DNA from: Myxococcus xanthus
Lineage (GTDB): Bacteria; Myxococcota; Myxococcia; Myxococcales; Myxococcaceae
Assembly (NCBI RefSeq): GCF_013116825.1
Contig: NZ_JABFNS010000040.1
Coordinates: 1 to 61,541, forward strand
Length of the DNA stretch: 61,541 bases
Direction of reading: 5' to 3'
A model generated the notes under the pieces. It ran no database searches, was not told the DNA's origin, and was given only the letters and a program-made list of their open reading frames with translations. This document shows positions 46,509-55,954 of the stretch, piece by piece (positions within the stretch are counted from its first letter, which is position 1; every line of letters begins with the position of its first letter). Both the position numbers and the translations under genes were made by a program.

Positions 46509-48869
46509 CTAGCGGAAAGCCTGTCGTGGCACCAGCAGTCCACGGAAGGTCTTCTCCTCGAAGTCGCAGCGCTCCCGCCATTCGTCGGCGGAGGCCCGGA
46601 AGGCGGCGCCAAAGTCCGGTAGTGCACCGACCTCGTGCCGCACCGCGCCGCAGTCTCCTGACAGGTAGGCGGACTCCACCCGCATGCGCAGGGCTTCGCG
46701 GCGGAGCGCTTCCGGCAGTCCTTCCGCCGCAAGGGCTTGTTGCAGGTAGCCCGTGGCCAGCAGGGGCGCGCCCAACTGCTGCAACCGGCGCCCCATGAGG
46801 TAGTTGAGGAACGGGTCCGTGGGCACCGCGGCCAGGGCGCGCGCGAGGATCAGCAGCCGCACCTCGTCCTGGCCGGCCCGGAAGTACGCGTCGATGGGGG
46901 CCTGGCGCACGGCGTCCTCCATGGCGGCGAGCTTCACCTGGGCGGTGCGCGTCAGCTCCGGCCCGGCGTCCTTCGACAGCACGGTGTCGAGGAAGCGGCG
47001 GGCCTCGCCGGGCTGGTCGCGGCGCAGCGCGACGTCCGCCCGCGCCATGGCCACCTCCGCCTCCAGCACGGCCTGGCCCTTCATGCGCTCGCCCACCTCG
47101 GCGAGCACGGCGTCCGCGTCCGCGTAGCGCTCCAGTTGGGACAGGGCGACGGCCTCCCCGATGCGGAAGCCAGGCTCTTCGGGCTGGAGCTCGCCGGCGC
47201 GGCGGTAGCGCTTCAGCGCGTCCTCGGGGTCACTCGCCAGCGCCTGCCGGGCGGAATCCGACAGTCGCGCCACCTCGCGAGCGCAGGCGCGGGTGAAGAG
47301 GCTTCCGGTGCGGAAGCGCGCGAAGGCTCTCGCCACGGAGGCTTCGTCCAGGGGGAGCGCGTCCACGTACTGCTCCCACTCGGTGACGAGCTCTCCCAGG
47401 GGGCGGCCGTATGCTGCGTCGAAGTCCGCATGGGCATACACGGCCCGCAGCCGGTCCGCGCCGTAGGTGTCCGCCAGGTAGCGCAGGAACGAGCCCGCCA
47501 CCGTGTACGCGCGCGCGGGTGCCGACTGGTAGAAGCCCTGCGGCCCCATCAGCTTGCGCATGTCCGGCGCCAGCTTCTGCCGGCGCATGCCCGCCGCCCA
47601 CTGGTGCAGCGTGAGGTCGCCCTGCACCGGGCCGTCCGCGGCGACGGCGAACCCCTCGATGACGCCCATGAGCGGCCAGATGCCCAGCCGGGTGGTGACG
47701 CGGAAGGGACCGCTGCCCGCGGGGGCCGCCATGACATGGGCCAGCTCATGGTGGAGCACGGAGTGGGGGAAGGGCCGGTCCTGGATGTGCAACTCGTGGC
47801 GCCAGGGCTTGGCGAACTGGGTGCGGCCGGCGCCCACCAGGCGCTGCTTTTCGTGCTCGTCGCGGTAGAGCCAGACGTGGATGGGCTCGGTGGGGGCCAC
47901 GCCCAGGAAGTGCCGCGTCTGGGCCCAGCGGAACTCCAGGTCCCTCGCGAATCGGTCCACGTCCTCGCGCGGCTTGCCTTGCCAGTAGTGGAAGACGAAG
48001 TGCTCCGTCTCCCGCAGGCCGCCGAGCTCCTGGGTGAGCCACGCATCCGTCATCCGCAGGCCCAGGGCCGGGCCGCGCGCCTCCATGAAGGCGATGGCGG
48101 CCAGGGGCAGCACCAGGGCGGCCAGGGTGGCGCGGCGCAGGCCGGCGCGGCGAAGGCGCCCGGTGCCCAGGTCCAGCAGGGCGCAGGTGAGCCCCGCGAA
48201 CACGGTGACCCACAGCAGCGTCTCCAAGCGGAACCAGCCGAGCGCGGCGGAGACACCCAGGGCCTCGTCGTAGAGGGGCCCGGGCATGTGTCCCAGGAAG
48301 TGGTTGAAGGCGAACACCTGGGGCCCGGCGACGATGGGCCACGCGGTGGGCACGGCGGAGAGGAGGATGAGGAGTGCGTACAGCCCCGCGGCCCGGCGGG
48401 GGCGTTCGGCGGTGAAGCCGCACAGCACGCCCGCGGAGGCGGCCAGCGCGGCCGAGGGGAGGGTGAGCATCGGATAGAAGCCCACCAGTGCGAATGGGTC
48501 ACACGCGGTGCGCAGCCAGGCGAACAGGGTGGCTACCAGGAAGGGGGGCACCAGGACGCCGACGTTGAGGAGCAGGGCAGTGCCCAGGGCCCGGCCCACC
48601 GCGCCGCTGGGCGTCTGCGGCCGGAGGGCGCCCGGTGGGGTCGGGGTGGTGCCCAGCAGGATGCGACGCTCCTGGGCGGCCGCGGCGATGCCTATCCCCC
48701 CTCCGAGCAGGCCGACGGCGATGGAGAGGGCCAGGCTCAGCTCGAAGCCGGGGACGCCAAAGAGGGGGAGCAGGACGAGCGCCGAGCCCCCGCCCGCGAG
48801 CAGGAGGACGGTGGCCAGGACGGCAGGGCGACGCAACAGGCCAGAGGCGCGGGTGAGGACTTGCCGCAT
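46509..48869 (-). CDS. Polytopic membrane protein with gluzincin-like protease domain and TPR tail
   Basis: The ATG at 48869 gives 786 residues. The first about 260 hold eight or so membrane helices. A soluble domain then has HVWLYRDEHEKQRLVG and HHELAHVMAAP, a HExxH zinc motif, followed by GVIEGFAVAADG with the downstream Glu expected of gluzincins. From about 560 the protein is TPR-like (DPEDALKRYRRAGELQPEEP). It may cleave envelope proteins or assemble with a partner. The start is 25 bases from the divergent PilZ gene, sharing a promoter region with TATACT (48879-48884). Confidence 0.8.
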   Translation of the reverse strand: MRQVLTRASGLLRRPAVLATVLLLAGGGSALVLLPLFGVPGFELSLALSIAVGLLGGGIGIAAAAQERRILLGTTPTPPGALRPQTPSGAVGRALGTALLLNVGVLVPPFLVATLFAWLRTACDPFALVGFYPMLTLPSAALAASAGVLCGFTAERPRRAAGLYALLILLSAVPTAWPIVAGPQVFAFNHFLGHMPGPLYDEALGVSAALGWFRLETLLWVTVFAGLTCALLDLGTGRLRRAGLRRATLAALVLPLAAIAFMEARGPALGLRMTDAWLTQELGGLRETEHFVFHYWQGKPREDVDRFARDLEFRWAQTRHFLGVAPTEPIHVWLYRDEHEKQRLVGAGRTQFAKPWRHELHIQDRPFPHSVLHHELAHVMAAPAGSGPFRVTTRLGIWPLMGVIEGFAVAADGPVQGDLTLHQWAAGMRRQKLAPDMRKLMGPQGFYQSAPARAYTVAGSFLRYLADTYGADRLRAVYAHADFDAAYGRPLGELVTEWEQYVDALPLDEASVARAFARFRTGSLFTRACAREVARLSDSARQALASDPEDALKRYRRAGELQPEEPGFRIGEAVALSQLERYADADAVLAEVGERMKGQAVLEAEVAMARADVALRRDQPGEARRFLDTVLSKDAGPELTRTAQVKLAAMEDAVRQAPIDAYFRAGQDEVRLLILARALAAVPTDPFLNYLMGRRLQQLGAPLLATGYLQQALAAEGLPEALRREALRMRVESAYLSGDCGAVRHEVGALPDFGAAFRASADEWRERCDFEEKTFRGLLVPRQAFR

Positions 48870-48894
48870 GGCCTCTCCTATACTCCCGGCCAGC

Positions 48895-49289
48895 ATGTCC
48901 GAACAGAAGACAGGTCCAGAGCACCGCCAGAACGGGCGCGCGCCCATCGAGCTGAAGGTCGACTACAAGAAGCTCAACTCGTTCTTCGCGGACTACACGA
49001 AGAACATCAGCAAGGGTGGCACGTTCATCAAGACGAAGAAGCCGCTGCCCATCGGCACGCGCTTCCTCTTCAAGCTGACGGTGCCACACCGGGAGGCCCC
49101 GTTTGAATTGCTGGGCGAGGTCGTCTGGTCCAAGGCGGACGCGGACGAGCCCGGCATGGGCATCCGTTTCATCTACAGCAGTGAAGCGCAGCGAGTGGAG
49201 TTCGAGACGGTGGTGGAGGGGCTGATGTCCGACAGCCTCGGTGGCGAGCTGACGGAGAAGCTGCTCAACAAGCCGCTGCACTCGCACTC

Positions 49290-49293
<4 letters not shown>
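48895..49293 (+). CDS. PilZ-domain c-di-GMP-binding protein
   Basis: The 132-residue protein is a stand-alone PilZ domain. RQNGR (11-15) provides the RxxxR motif and NISKGG (37-42) the [D/N]xSxxG motif, so c-di-GMP binding is expected. The Gly-Gly at 41-42 and the C-terminal strand GMGIRFIYSS fit the PilZ barrel. A TATACT -10-like box ends 10 bases upstream of the ATG, hinting at a nearly leaderless mRNA. It overlaps the DUF192 gene by 4 bases (ATGA). Target unknown. Confidence 0.9.
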
Positions 49294-49847
<554 letters not shown>

Positions 49848-50021
49848 TTTAATCCTCGGCGGATTGCGCCGCGCCGCGGTTCTGCGCCGGGTGGTTGAGC
49901 CCACTAGAGGCTGTCCCTGCTCTCCTATTCGGAAATCCACTCGGAAGGCCGAAAGTTCAGTTCTGCTAATTCAGCACAGGGCGGAGTTGCTGGTCGACTC
50001 CATGAATGATCAGCACTGGCC
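49848..50021. other. Junction between core genes and accessory island
   Basis: This gap holds no gene. CTAGAGGCTGTCCCTGC at 49904-49920 resembles an insertion-sequence end next to a CTAG target, but no matching right end was found. The composition starts to fall towards the island from about 49920. Confidence 0.3.
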
Positions 50022-50458
50022 ATGCGCCGACATGAGCTGAGCGATGCCGAGTCGATCCGCATCGAGCCCGTCTTGGCTCCAGGACTGGCCCGCCCTCGAA
50101 GCGAGGGGGCCGCGACTTCATCAATGCGGTGGTGTCGTGCGTGCAGACCGGGTGCAGTGGCGGGCGCTCCCGGAGCGGTTCGGCAATTGGAAGTCCGTCT
50201 ACAATCGATTCCGCCGGTGGGCGCGAACTGGGCGCTGGGAGGCCATCTTCAAGGAGCTTCGGCTCGGTGTGGATGAAGGCGGCTCTCTGATTGATGCATC
50301 GGTCGTCTGGGCACGTCAGGATGCCGTGGGCGAGAATGGGGGATCCAAAGCAATGCTCTGGGGCGCTCTTGAGAAGGTTTTCAACGAAGGTTCACGCCGT
50401 CACAACGACGAACGGTAAACGGCTCCACCTCGCGCCGACACAAGGACAGCAGCGCTAG
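50022..50458 (+). mobile_element. Frameshifted remnant of an IS5-type transposase
   Basis: Three successive frames read as one transposase. Frame 1 from the ATG at 50022 (RHELSDAESIRIEPVL) covers the N-terminus; the next frame gives VQWRALPERFGNWKSVYNRF, then RRWARTGRWEAIFKEL and LIDASVVWARQD; the third frame from about 50378 gives FSTKVHAVTTTNGKRLHLAP and ends at TAG 50456-50458. These blocks match the N-terminal half of IS5/IS427-like transposases. Two frameshifts and loss of the DDE C-terminal half make it inactive. It marks past insertion at the island edge. Confidence 0.75.
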
Positions 50459-50953
50459 GCACTGTCTGACGGATGCAGGTGGCGCAGGTAGGTCAAGCTT
50501 ACCTCTCCATCCTGCACGCCGCAGCCATGGTTCTCTGGCTGCAGTAATCAGGGACATCCCGTAGCTCTACGTCCTTACAGTGCGCTGAAGATGCGCTCCC
50601 CTTGTGAGTACCGATTCGCAGGTCCGCCTCACAGAGCGTGTCCGCTTTGAGGATCGACTCCAAGGCAATCTAGGGGATTCAGCTTCATCGTGCATGGAGA
50701 GCGGTTTCGCTGGAGTGTGTCAAGATTTCGGACCGTTTGGTTGAAATTATACTAGTGCAACAGAATGACTTCGTGCTCAGTCTTGTTCGTGGGAGGGGAG
50801 TCAATGGCAAGTAAAATCTTTGCCATTGGCGTGGCGGTTGTCGTGGAGAACGAGGCCTTGTTCGTTGGGGTTTTTCTGTGTATGTGGTTTGACTTGTCGT
50901 GGAGTGGGGAGTGGCTGTTTGATTGGTGTGCTTGTTTGAGGGGAGTTATGGGT
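50459..50953. other. Island spacer with possible promoter
   Basis: No convincing gene. A TATACT -10-like box lies at 50748-50753 without a good -35. From about 50760 the plus strand becomes rich in G and T. A frame open from 50765 runs into the next gene but encodes an odd Trp/Cys-rich hydrophobic stretch with a poor start, so it is probably untranslated leader. Confidence 0.35.
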
Positions 50954-51655
50954 ATGAGTGCGATTCGGAGTGGATTGGGTTTTGCTGCCATTTTTGGGGT
51001 GCTGGTGCTTTTCCCCCTGCCGACGGTTGCTGGTGTCACTTGGCTTGACACGACTGGAACTCAGCGGGCAGGGTCGGGCTACCCGATTTCGAATCGACTG
51101 ACGACTAATTGGGCCTACGCAAGCAGGGGTGCCGAGGCTCTGTGTGCCCAATGGGGCTATGCTCGAGGGCTTTATACTGGGTCTCAGAATGGCGACATCA
51201 TGGGGATTGATTGCCTGTCGAGTGATATTGCTCAGTGGTTTGATGTTCCCGGGTCCCAGGTGAGAATGTGGGCCTCGTGGCTTAATGGGCATGTTGCTGT
51301 GGACAATCAGGCCTATTTCCTGGCCAGTATCGTTGCTCATTCCATTTGCGCCACTAGTCCTGGTGATTATGGGACGGGTTTTTTCACTGGGTATCAGGAT
51401 TTTGAGAATGACTTGGTTGGGTTGGTCTGTATCCCACGGGAGTATGTGGGTAGGTTTGGGGCTGATACCGATGACCCGCGCTTCCCTGATCTGGCCAATA
51501 TTTCCGGGGATATCCGTGGCGCAGCTTGGTGGGCTCTTCGTAGTAGTTCAATTCAAATTTGTCAGTATCGGGGGTATCAGACTGGTGTCCCTGTTTATTT
51601 TACGCCGTATCCGAATTCATACACGGTTGTGAATCTCTCGGTCGCTTGTTTTTAG
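50954..51655 (+). CDS. Secreted three-repeat Cys protein of unknown function, low GC
   Basis: The ATG at 50954 has GAGGGGAG about 8 bases before it and opens a signal peptide (MSAIRSGLGFAAIFGVLVLF, cut near PTVAG). The 233-residue protein contains three imperfect units, each with a Cys pair: C64/C87, C132/C159 and C203/C232. The first two contain GYARGLYTGSQ (68-78) and DYGTGFFTGYQ (138-148); the third is degenerate (GYQTGVPVYF). Each probably forms one disulphide-bonded module. Base composition is unlike the rest: 51361-51420 has only 26 of 60 G/C, and codons prefer T in third position. It may be recently acquired or fast-evolving. No family recognised. Confidence 0.75.
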   Translation: MSAIRSGLGFAAIFGVLVLFPLPTVAGVTWLDTTGTQRAGSGYPISNRLTTNWAYASRGAEALCAQWGYARGLYTGSQNGDIMGIDCLSSDIAQWFDVPGSQVRMWASWLNGHVAVDNQAYFLASIVAHSICATSPGDYGTGFFTGYQDFENDLVGLVCIPREYVGRFGADTDDPRFPDLANISGDIRGAAWWALRSSSIQICQYRGYQTGVPVYFTPYPNSYTVVNLSVACF

Positions 51656-52039
51656 GGCTGGAGTTTGAGGAGTCCAGGACCTTGCAGGGATAAGATGCCT
51701 GCTGTTCTGCAGTGCAAGGCCCGCGTACGGTACTGGGAGTTTCAGTGTCTGGCCCCTTGGGGCTGGTTTGGAATGGTGCTGGCTCCCATTTCTGATGGTT
51801 CTGGGAACGTTGTTCGGGAGAGATGCCCCTCATGTTGAAAGACTGTGAGGGGAATGGATTTTTTACTTTGCCTTTGTGCAATTGGGAGATTCATCCTTTA
51901 AAGGCTTGGTGGCGGTGTCTTAATGGTGTTGGCCTTGCTTTTGATGGAGGCGTGCGTTGGGATTGCTTTTCCATTGAGTCGGGGATTTAAAGATGTCAGG
52001 TGCGCTATTCTTGTGAGTGCTTCATCTCAGGAGGTGCGT
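51656..52039. other. T-rich spacer with possible gene remnants
   Basis: The plus strand keeps the low-GC character of the preceding gene. Two adjoining short frames read like Cys/Trp-rich protein: one ends at TGA near 51836 (YWEFQCLAPWGWFGMV), the other is 51832-51990 (52 codons, containing KAWWRCLNGVGLAFDGGVRW). They may be pieces of a decayed secreted-protein gene. Neither has a good ribosome-binding site. Confidence 0.3.
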
Positions 52040-52315
52040 ATGTAGGTACGTCATTTTGCCGGAGGGATGGCGCTGATCGCGGGACTGCTGACGGGCTGTG
52101 GCGGCATGGAGCAGGTGGACGCCGAGCTGTCCCTGGACACGCAGGAGGAAGCGCTCGCCGGGTGTGCGCTTCAATTCTGGTACGAGTTCTATTCGGACAG
52201 CGAATGCGCGAACCTGGTTGGGCGGTCGGGCTGCGCCTGCGTCGGTGCCCGCGTGAATTGGGGCAACAAGTCGGACCACCGCGTCGTGCACATCGCGCGG
52301 CAGCCGTGCCCGTCA
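52040..52315 (+). pseudogene. Broken small lipoprotein gene, DUF6289-like
   Basis: A strong AGGAGG is followed 5 bases later by ATG-TAG (52040-52045), so codon 2 is a stop. The frame then reads VRHFAGGMALIAGLLTGCGG, a complete lipoprotein signal with lipobox LLTGC. The mature domain contains CALQFWYEFYSDSECANLVG and CACVGARVNWGNKSD. This resembles the small DUF6289-like secreted proteins common in myxobacteria. The frame has no stop before it runs into the convergent EAL gene, so the 3' end is also damaged. Translation from the ATG at 52067, with poor RBS spacing, cannot be excluded. Confidence 0.55.
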
Positions 52316-53503
52316 TCAGGCCGGCGTGCGCCGTTCCAGCAACTCCGTGATGCGGCGAATGAGTTGCTGCATGGTGACGGTACCCAGGAATCGCTTCTGG
52401 GCATCCGTGACGACCACCGGGTCATAGAGCGCCTCGGGCGCGCGCTCCATGGCGAGCCGCGCCAGGGTGGTGAGCGCCATCCGGTCTTCGACGATGAGCG
52501 GAGCCACCTGCGCCGCGCCCTTCGTGGCCGTCGCGCGCCGCAACACCAGCGCCTCCAGCCGTTCGCCATGCAGCACGGCGACGTGGTCCACGTCGGCCTT
52601 CTGCTGGAACAGCCGCTCCAACTCCTCGGGCGTCACGGGCCGCTCCACGCAGTTGCGGCGGATGACGATGCTGCCCACCGTCTCGTCGTCCTCGTCCTCG
52701 CGGAAGTCGAGCGCGCGCATGGCCTCATGGCGCCGCGCCTCGAACTCGACGCTGGGAAGCACGGGGACGGGAGCGGGGCGGGCCACCAGGTAGCCCTGCG
52801 CGTGCCGGATGCCCAGGCGGAGCAGCACGGCCAGCTCGTTCCACGTCTCCACGCCTTCCGCAATCAGCGTCGCGTTGACGCTGGCCGCGAAGGACACCAG
52901 CGACTTCACCAGGTGCTGCTGGTAGCTGTGCCGGTGGATGTCCCGCACCAGCGCCTGGTCCAGCTTGATGAACTGCGGCGCGCTGTTCACCAGCGTCACC
53001 AGTCCGGAGTGCCCCGCGCCGAAGTCATCCAGCGCGATGCCGAAGCCCAGCGCCGAGCACTGCCGCGTCAGCCGTTGCAGCAGCGCGTTGTCCTCGAACG
53101 CCGCCTTCTCCGTGATTTCGAGCACCAGGTTCTTCGGGTTCAGCCCATAGCGCGCGAGCAGCTCCTCCGTGGAGCCATCCCCGAAGCGCGGGTCGCTCAG
53201 CACGTCCGGGCTGACGTTGAAGAAGAAGGGCGCGCTGCGTTGCGCCTCCGGCAGCGTGGAGATGCAGCGCAGCGCGGACGTCCAGCACGCGCGCTCCAGC
53301 TCCCACGTGTAGCCTTCCAATCGCGCCTGCGTGAAGAGAATGTGCGGCTCGCGGAACTCGCCGGGGCCTCGCGAAAGCACTTCGTGCCCGATGACCTCGC
53401 CACGCAGCAAGTCCACGATGGGCTGAAACACCGAGGTGACGCTCGGCTCGTCACCTTTCCACAGCCAGGCGGGCGCTGGTGCGGAGGAGAGGGGCAGGCT
53501 CAT
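52316..53503 (-). CDS. EAL-domain c-di-GMP phosphodiesterase with C-terminal CBS-like region
   Basis: The ATG at 53503 gives 395 residues. The EAL domain occupies about 20-260: FQPIVDLLRGEVIGHEVLSR (EVL in place of EAL, with the catalytic Glu kept), FFFNVSP with the metal-binding Asn, LEITEK, ALDDFGAGHSG, FIKLDQALV and LIAEGVET. All key acidic residues and the catalytic Lys are present, so hydrolysis of c-di-GMP to pGpG is likely. The C-terminal 130 residues (YDPVVVTDAQKRFLGTVTMQ) resemble a CBS pair that may bind nucleotides. No signal peptide, so cytoplasmic. Confidence 0.9.
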   Translation of the reverse strand: MSLPLSSAPAPAWLWKGDEPSVTSVFQPIVDLLRGEVIGHEVLSRGPGEFREPHILFTQARLEGYTWELERACWTSALRCISTLPEAQRSAPFFFNVSPDVLSDPRFGDGSTEELLARYGLNPKNLVLEITEKAAFEDNALLQRLTRQCSALGFGIALDDFGAGHSGLVTLVNSAPQFIKLDQALVRDIHRHSYQQHLVKSLVSFAASVNATLIAEGVETWNELAVLLRLGIRHAQGYLVARPAPVPVLPSVEFEARRHEAMRALDFREDEDDETVGSIVIRRNCVERPVTPEELERLFQQKADVDHVAVLHGERLEALVLRRATATKGAAQVAPLIVEDRMALTTLARLAMERAPEALYDPVVVTDAQKRFLGTVTMQQLIRRITELLERRTPA

Positions 53504-53609
53504 GTGTGGAAATTGTAGCCGAACCCACCGCAGGCTCCATGCCCTCCCCGAAAGAAGCTGCAAGGCCGCATGTCACGGGGGCATTGCACCCGGGCCGGAG
53601 CCCCGGCGC

Positions 53610-54836
53610 TCAAGACTCGCCGACCCTCAGCTGCCCGCTTGCCAGGCCTGACGCCGGGTTTTCCTCGCCCTCGGCCTGTCTGACTTCCAGCGGAGGCGAG
53701 TGCATGGAAGTCCCCTGAATCATTGGAAATACGTCCTCCATGGACTGGGCTTCCTCCCACTGGAGGGAGGAGAGGGCCCGGAAGCGGCGCGCCAGGGCGG
53801 ACAGCTCCGCGGCCTTGAGCTGGGCCTGGCCGCTGCGCAGTGACAGGAGGGCCACGCGGGCCCGTTCCAGTTGGGCCACCTCTGCCCTCAGGCGCGCGAG
53901 GATGCGCTCGCGCCGTTGTTTCAGGGTGCCCAGCCGCTCCACCTCCTCACCCAGGGAGGCCGCGGCGAGCTCGAGTTGGCGTCTCGCGATGGCGTCCGTG
54001 CTGGCGCGGGCGCTGCGCTCCAGGTCTTCGCGCTCGGCCTGGAGGTCCGCTTGCGCGCGCTCCTCGATTTGGGCCTCCACCCCCGCCCATTCAGACGCGA
54101 GCTCCGCGGCGTCGCGCGTCATCTTCCCCAGGGTGCGCGCCAGCTCCTCGCGCGCGGGCTCGCGAGGGAGCATCGCCAGGGACTGTCCGCATTGCCGGTA
54201 CAGGTTCAACGCCCGCTCGGTCAGCGTGCGGAAGTCACCGGCGAGCTGCGGCAACAACGCCTCCACGCGCGCCTCCACCGGGTCCGCTGTCAGCGCCAGG
54301 TGCGCGGCCACCGCGCTCAATCCCACGAAGAGGCCCAGGATGCCGCCCGCCACCCCCGCGCCCAGGAGCGCCGGCGTGGCCAGGTCCGCCAGTCGCGCGG
54401 AGAAGACGCGGGACACCTCCATGCCGCCCAGCGTCAAGCCCGCGCACAGCGCCGCGCCCAGTCCGAAGTGGAAGAGGGTGGGGCGCGCTTCCGCCACCTG
54501 GCCATTCTCTCCGCGCTCACTGAGTCGGGAGCGCACCAGCAGCGCTCCCGCCGCCGCCGCGCTGAGCGCCACCGTCCATCCCGGGGCCATGCCCAGGGCA
54601 TAGGGCAGCGCGGTGAGGAGTACTCCCAGACCCCCGAGCAGCACGCGGTCCCACTTGTCGCCTCGTGCACACCCGAGCACGACGGCGGCGGGGACGAGCC
54701 ACGCCAGCGGCAGGGGCACCCCGACGCGTGTCATGGCCAGATGCAACACGCCGGCCCCGGCCCCGGCCGTGAGCGCGCGCGTCACGGTCTGCTCGAAGGC
54801 CTCGCGATGATGGAGCTGCAATAGAGTGGCGTTCAT
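53610..54836 (-). CDS. Membrane protein with long coiled-coil C-terminus
   Basis: The ATG at 54836 (GGGGAGTCG before it) gives 408 residues. The N-terminal about 200 residues have five or more membrane helices (LHLAMTRVGVPLPLAWLVPA; TPALLGAGVAGGILGLFVGL). Residues about 205-385 are a charged coiled coil rich in Glu, Arg and Ala (GVEAQIEERAQADLQAERED), ending in a Pro/Glu tail. Such proteins often scaffold cytoplasmic partners at the membrane. No family recognised. Confidence 0.75.
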   Translation of the reverse strand: MNATLLQLHHREAFEQTVTRALTAGAGAGVLHLAMTRVGVPLPLAWLVPAAVVLGCARGDKWDRVLLGGLGVLLTALPYALGMAPGWTVALSAAAAGALLVRSRLSERGENGQVAEARPTLFHFGLGAALCAGLTLGGMEVSRVFSARLADLATPALLGAGVAGGILGLFVGLSAVAAHLALTADPVEARVEALLPQLAGDFRTLTERALNLYRQCGQSLAMLPREPAREELARTLGKMTRDAAELASEWAGVEAQIEERAQADLQAEREDLERSARASTDAIARRQLELAAASLGEEVERLGTLKQRRERILARLRAEVAQLERARVALLSLRSGQAQLKAAELSALARRFRALSSLQWEEAQSMEDVFPMIQGTSMHSPPLEVRQAEGEENPASGLASGQLRVGES

Positions 54837-54906
54837 CGACTCCCCACGGATGTAGGCCGGGCAGGAACTGTTCCTTTCACGCATGGGTGGCGAAAAAGGT
54901 CTGCCG

Positions 54907-55947
54907 ATGAAGAGCCCCGTCGTTCCCGAGACGATGCGCGCGCTGGTCCTCACCGCCTATGACGGACGGCCGGAGTCCCTGCGCGTGGAATCCCGGCCGG
55001 TGCCTCGGCCCACCACGGGCCAGGTCCTGGTGCGCGTGGCGGCGGCACCCATCAACCCGGCGGACCTGATGTTCGTGCGGGGGCAGTACGGCATCCGCAA
55101 GCCGCTGCCCGTGGTGCCGGGCCTGGAGGCCAGCGGGACGGTGGTGGCCTCGGGCGGCGTCGCGGGCCGGCTCCTGGTGGGGCGCCGCGTGGCGTGTGTG
55201 GCGCCCGGCGAGGGGGACGGCTTATGGGCGGAGTATGCGGCGGTGCCCTTGGGGCAGTGTCTGCCGCTGCGGGGCCAGGTCTCCGACGAGCAGGGCGCCA
55301 GCCTCTTCATCAATCCCTTCACCGCGTGGGTGTTGATGGAGCGTGCGAAGGAGGGTGGCCATGCCGCGCTGGCGCAGACGGCCGCCGCGGGCACCATGGG
55401 ACGGATGTTGGTGGCGCTCGCGAAGCGCCGGGGCGTGGCCATGGTGAACGTGGTGCGGCGCCCGGAGCAGGTGGCCCTGCTTCAGGGCCTGGGCGCGGAG
55501 TTTGTGCTGAGCACCCACGAGCCCGAATTCGAGGAGCGGCTGCACCGCGTATGTCACGCGCTGAAGGTGTCGCTCGCCTTCGACCCGGTGGGCGGACGGC
55601 TCACCGGGCAGCTGCTCCACGCGCTGCCGGAGGGCGGCACCGTCATCGTGTATGGCTCGCTCTCCGAACAGGAGTGCCGTATCGCGCCTGGCGACCTCAT
55701 CTTCGGGCGCAAGCGGGTGGAGGGCTTCTGGCTGTCGGAGTGGCACCGCCAGGGCTTTGGCGCCGCGCAAGTCAAGGCGCTGATGGGCGTGCCGTCGCTG
55801 GTGGGGCAGACGCTGGAGACGCCCGTGCGCGCCCGGCTCCCGCTGGAGTCAGCGGGCGAGGCGGTGCGCATCGCCTCCGCGGACATGACGTCTGGCAAGG
55901 TGCTCTTCGTTCCCGCGCAGGGACAGGCACCGGGCGAATCCCCGTGA
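54907..55947 (+). CDS. Quinone oxidoreductase-like medium-chain dehydrogenase
   Basis: The ATG at 54907 (MKSPVVPETMRALV) has AAAGG upstream; an earlier ATG at 54883 lacks one. The 346-residue MDR protein has a GroES-like fold with AAAPINPADLMFVRGQYGIR and lacks the catalytic zinc Cys/His set. A Rossmann fold carries a variant AAAGTMGRML nucleotide loop. This fits NADPH-dependent quinone or trans-2-enoyl-CoA reductases. Substrate unknown. Confidence 0.85.
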   Translation: MKSPVVPETMRALVLTAYDGRPESLRVESRPVPRPTTGQVLVRVAAAPINPADLMFVRGQYGIRKPLPVVPGLEASGTVVASGGVAGRLLVGRRVACVAPGEGDGLWAEYAAVPLGQCLPLRGQVSDEQGASLFINPFTAWVLMERAKEGGHAALAQTAAAGTMGRMLVALAKRRGVAMVNVVRRPEQVALLQGLGAEFVLSTHEPEFEERLHRVCHALKVSLAFDPVGGRLTGQLLHALPEGGTVIVYGSLSEQECRIAPGDLIFGRKRVEGFWLSEWHRQGFGAAQVKALMGVPSLVGQTLETPVRARLPLESAGEAVRIASADMTSGKVLFVPAQGQAPGESP

Positions 55948-55954
55948 GCCGGGC

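Noticed and set aside
49904..49920. CTAG-GAGGCTGTCC as the left end of an insertion sequence
   Set aside because: No matching inverted right end was found between 50458 and 52040, so only the transposase fragment itself was called.
50765..50953. Longer N-terminus for the low-GC secreted protein
   Set aside because: The extra 63 residues are an odd Trp/Cys/hydrophobic stretch with no good ribosome-binding site, and would bury the clear signal peptide that starts at 50954.
52067..53518. One 483-codon plus-strand gene
   Set aside because: Only the first about 80 codons read as protein; the rest is antisense to the EAL gene. It reflects a missing stop codon rather than a real long protein.
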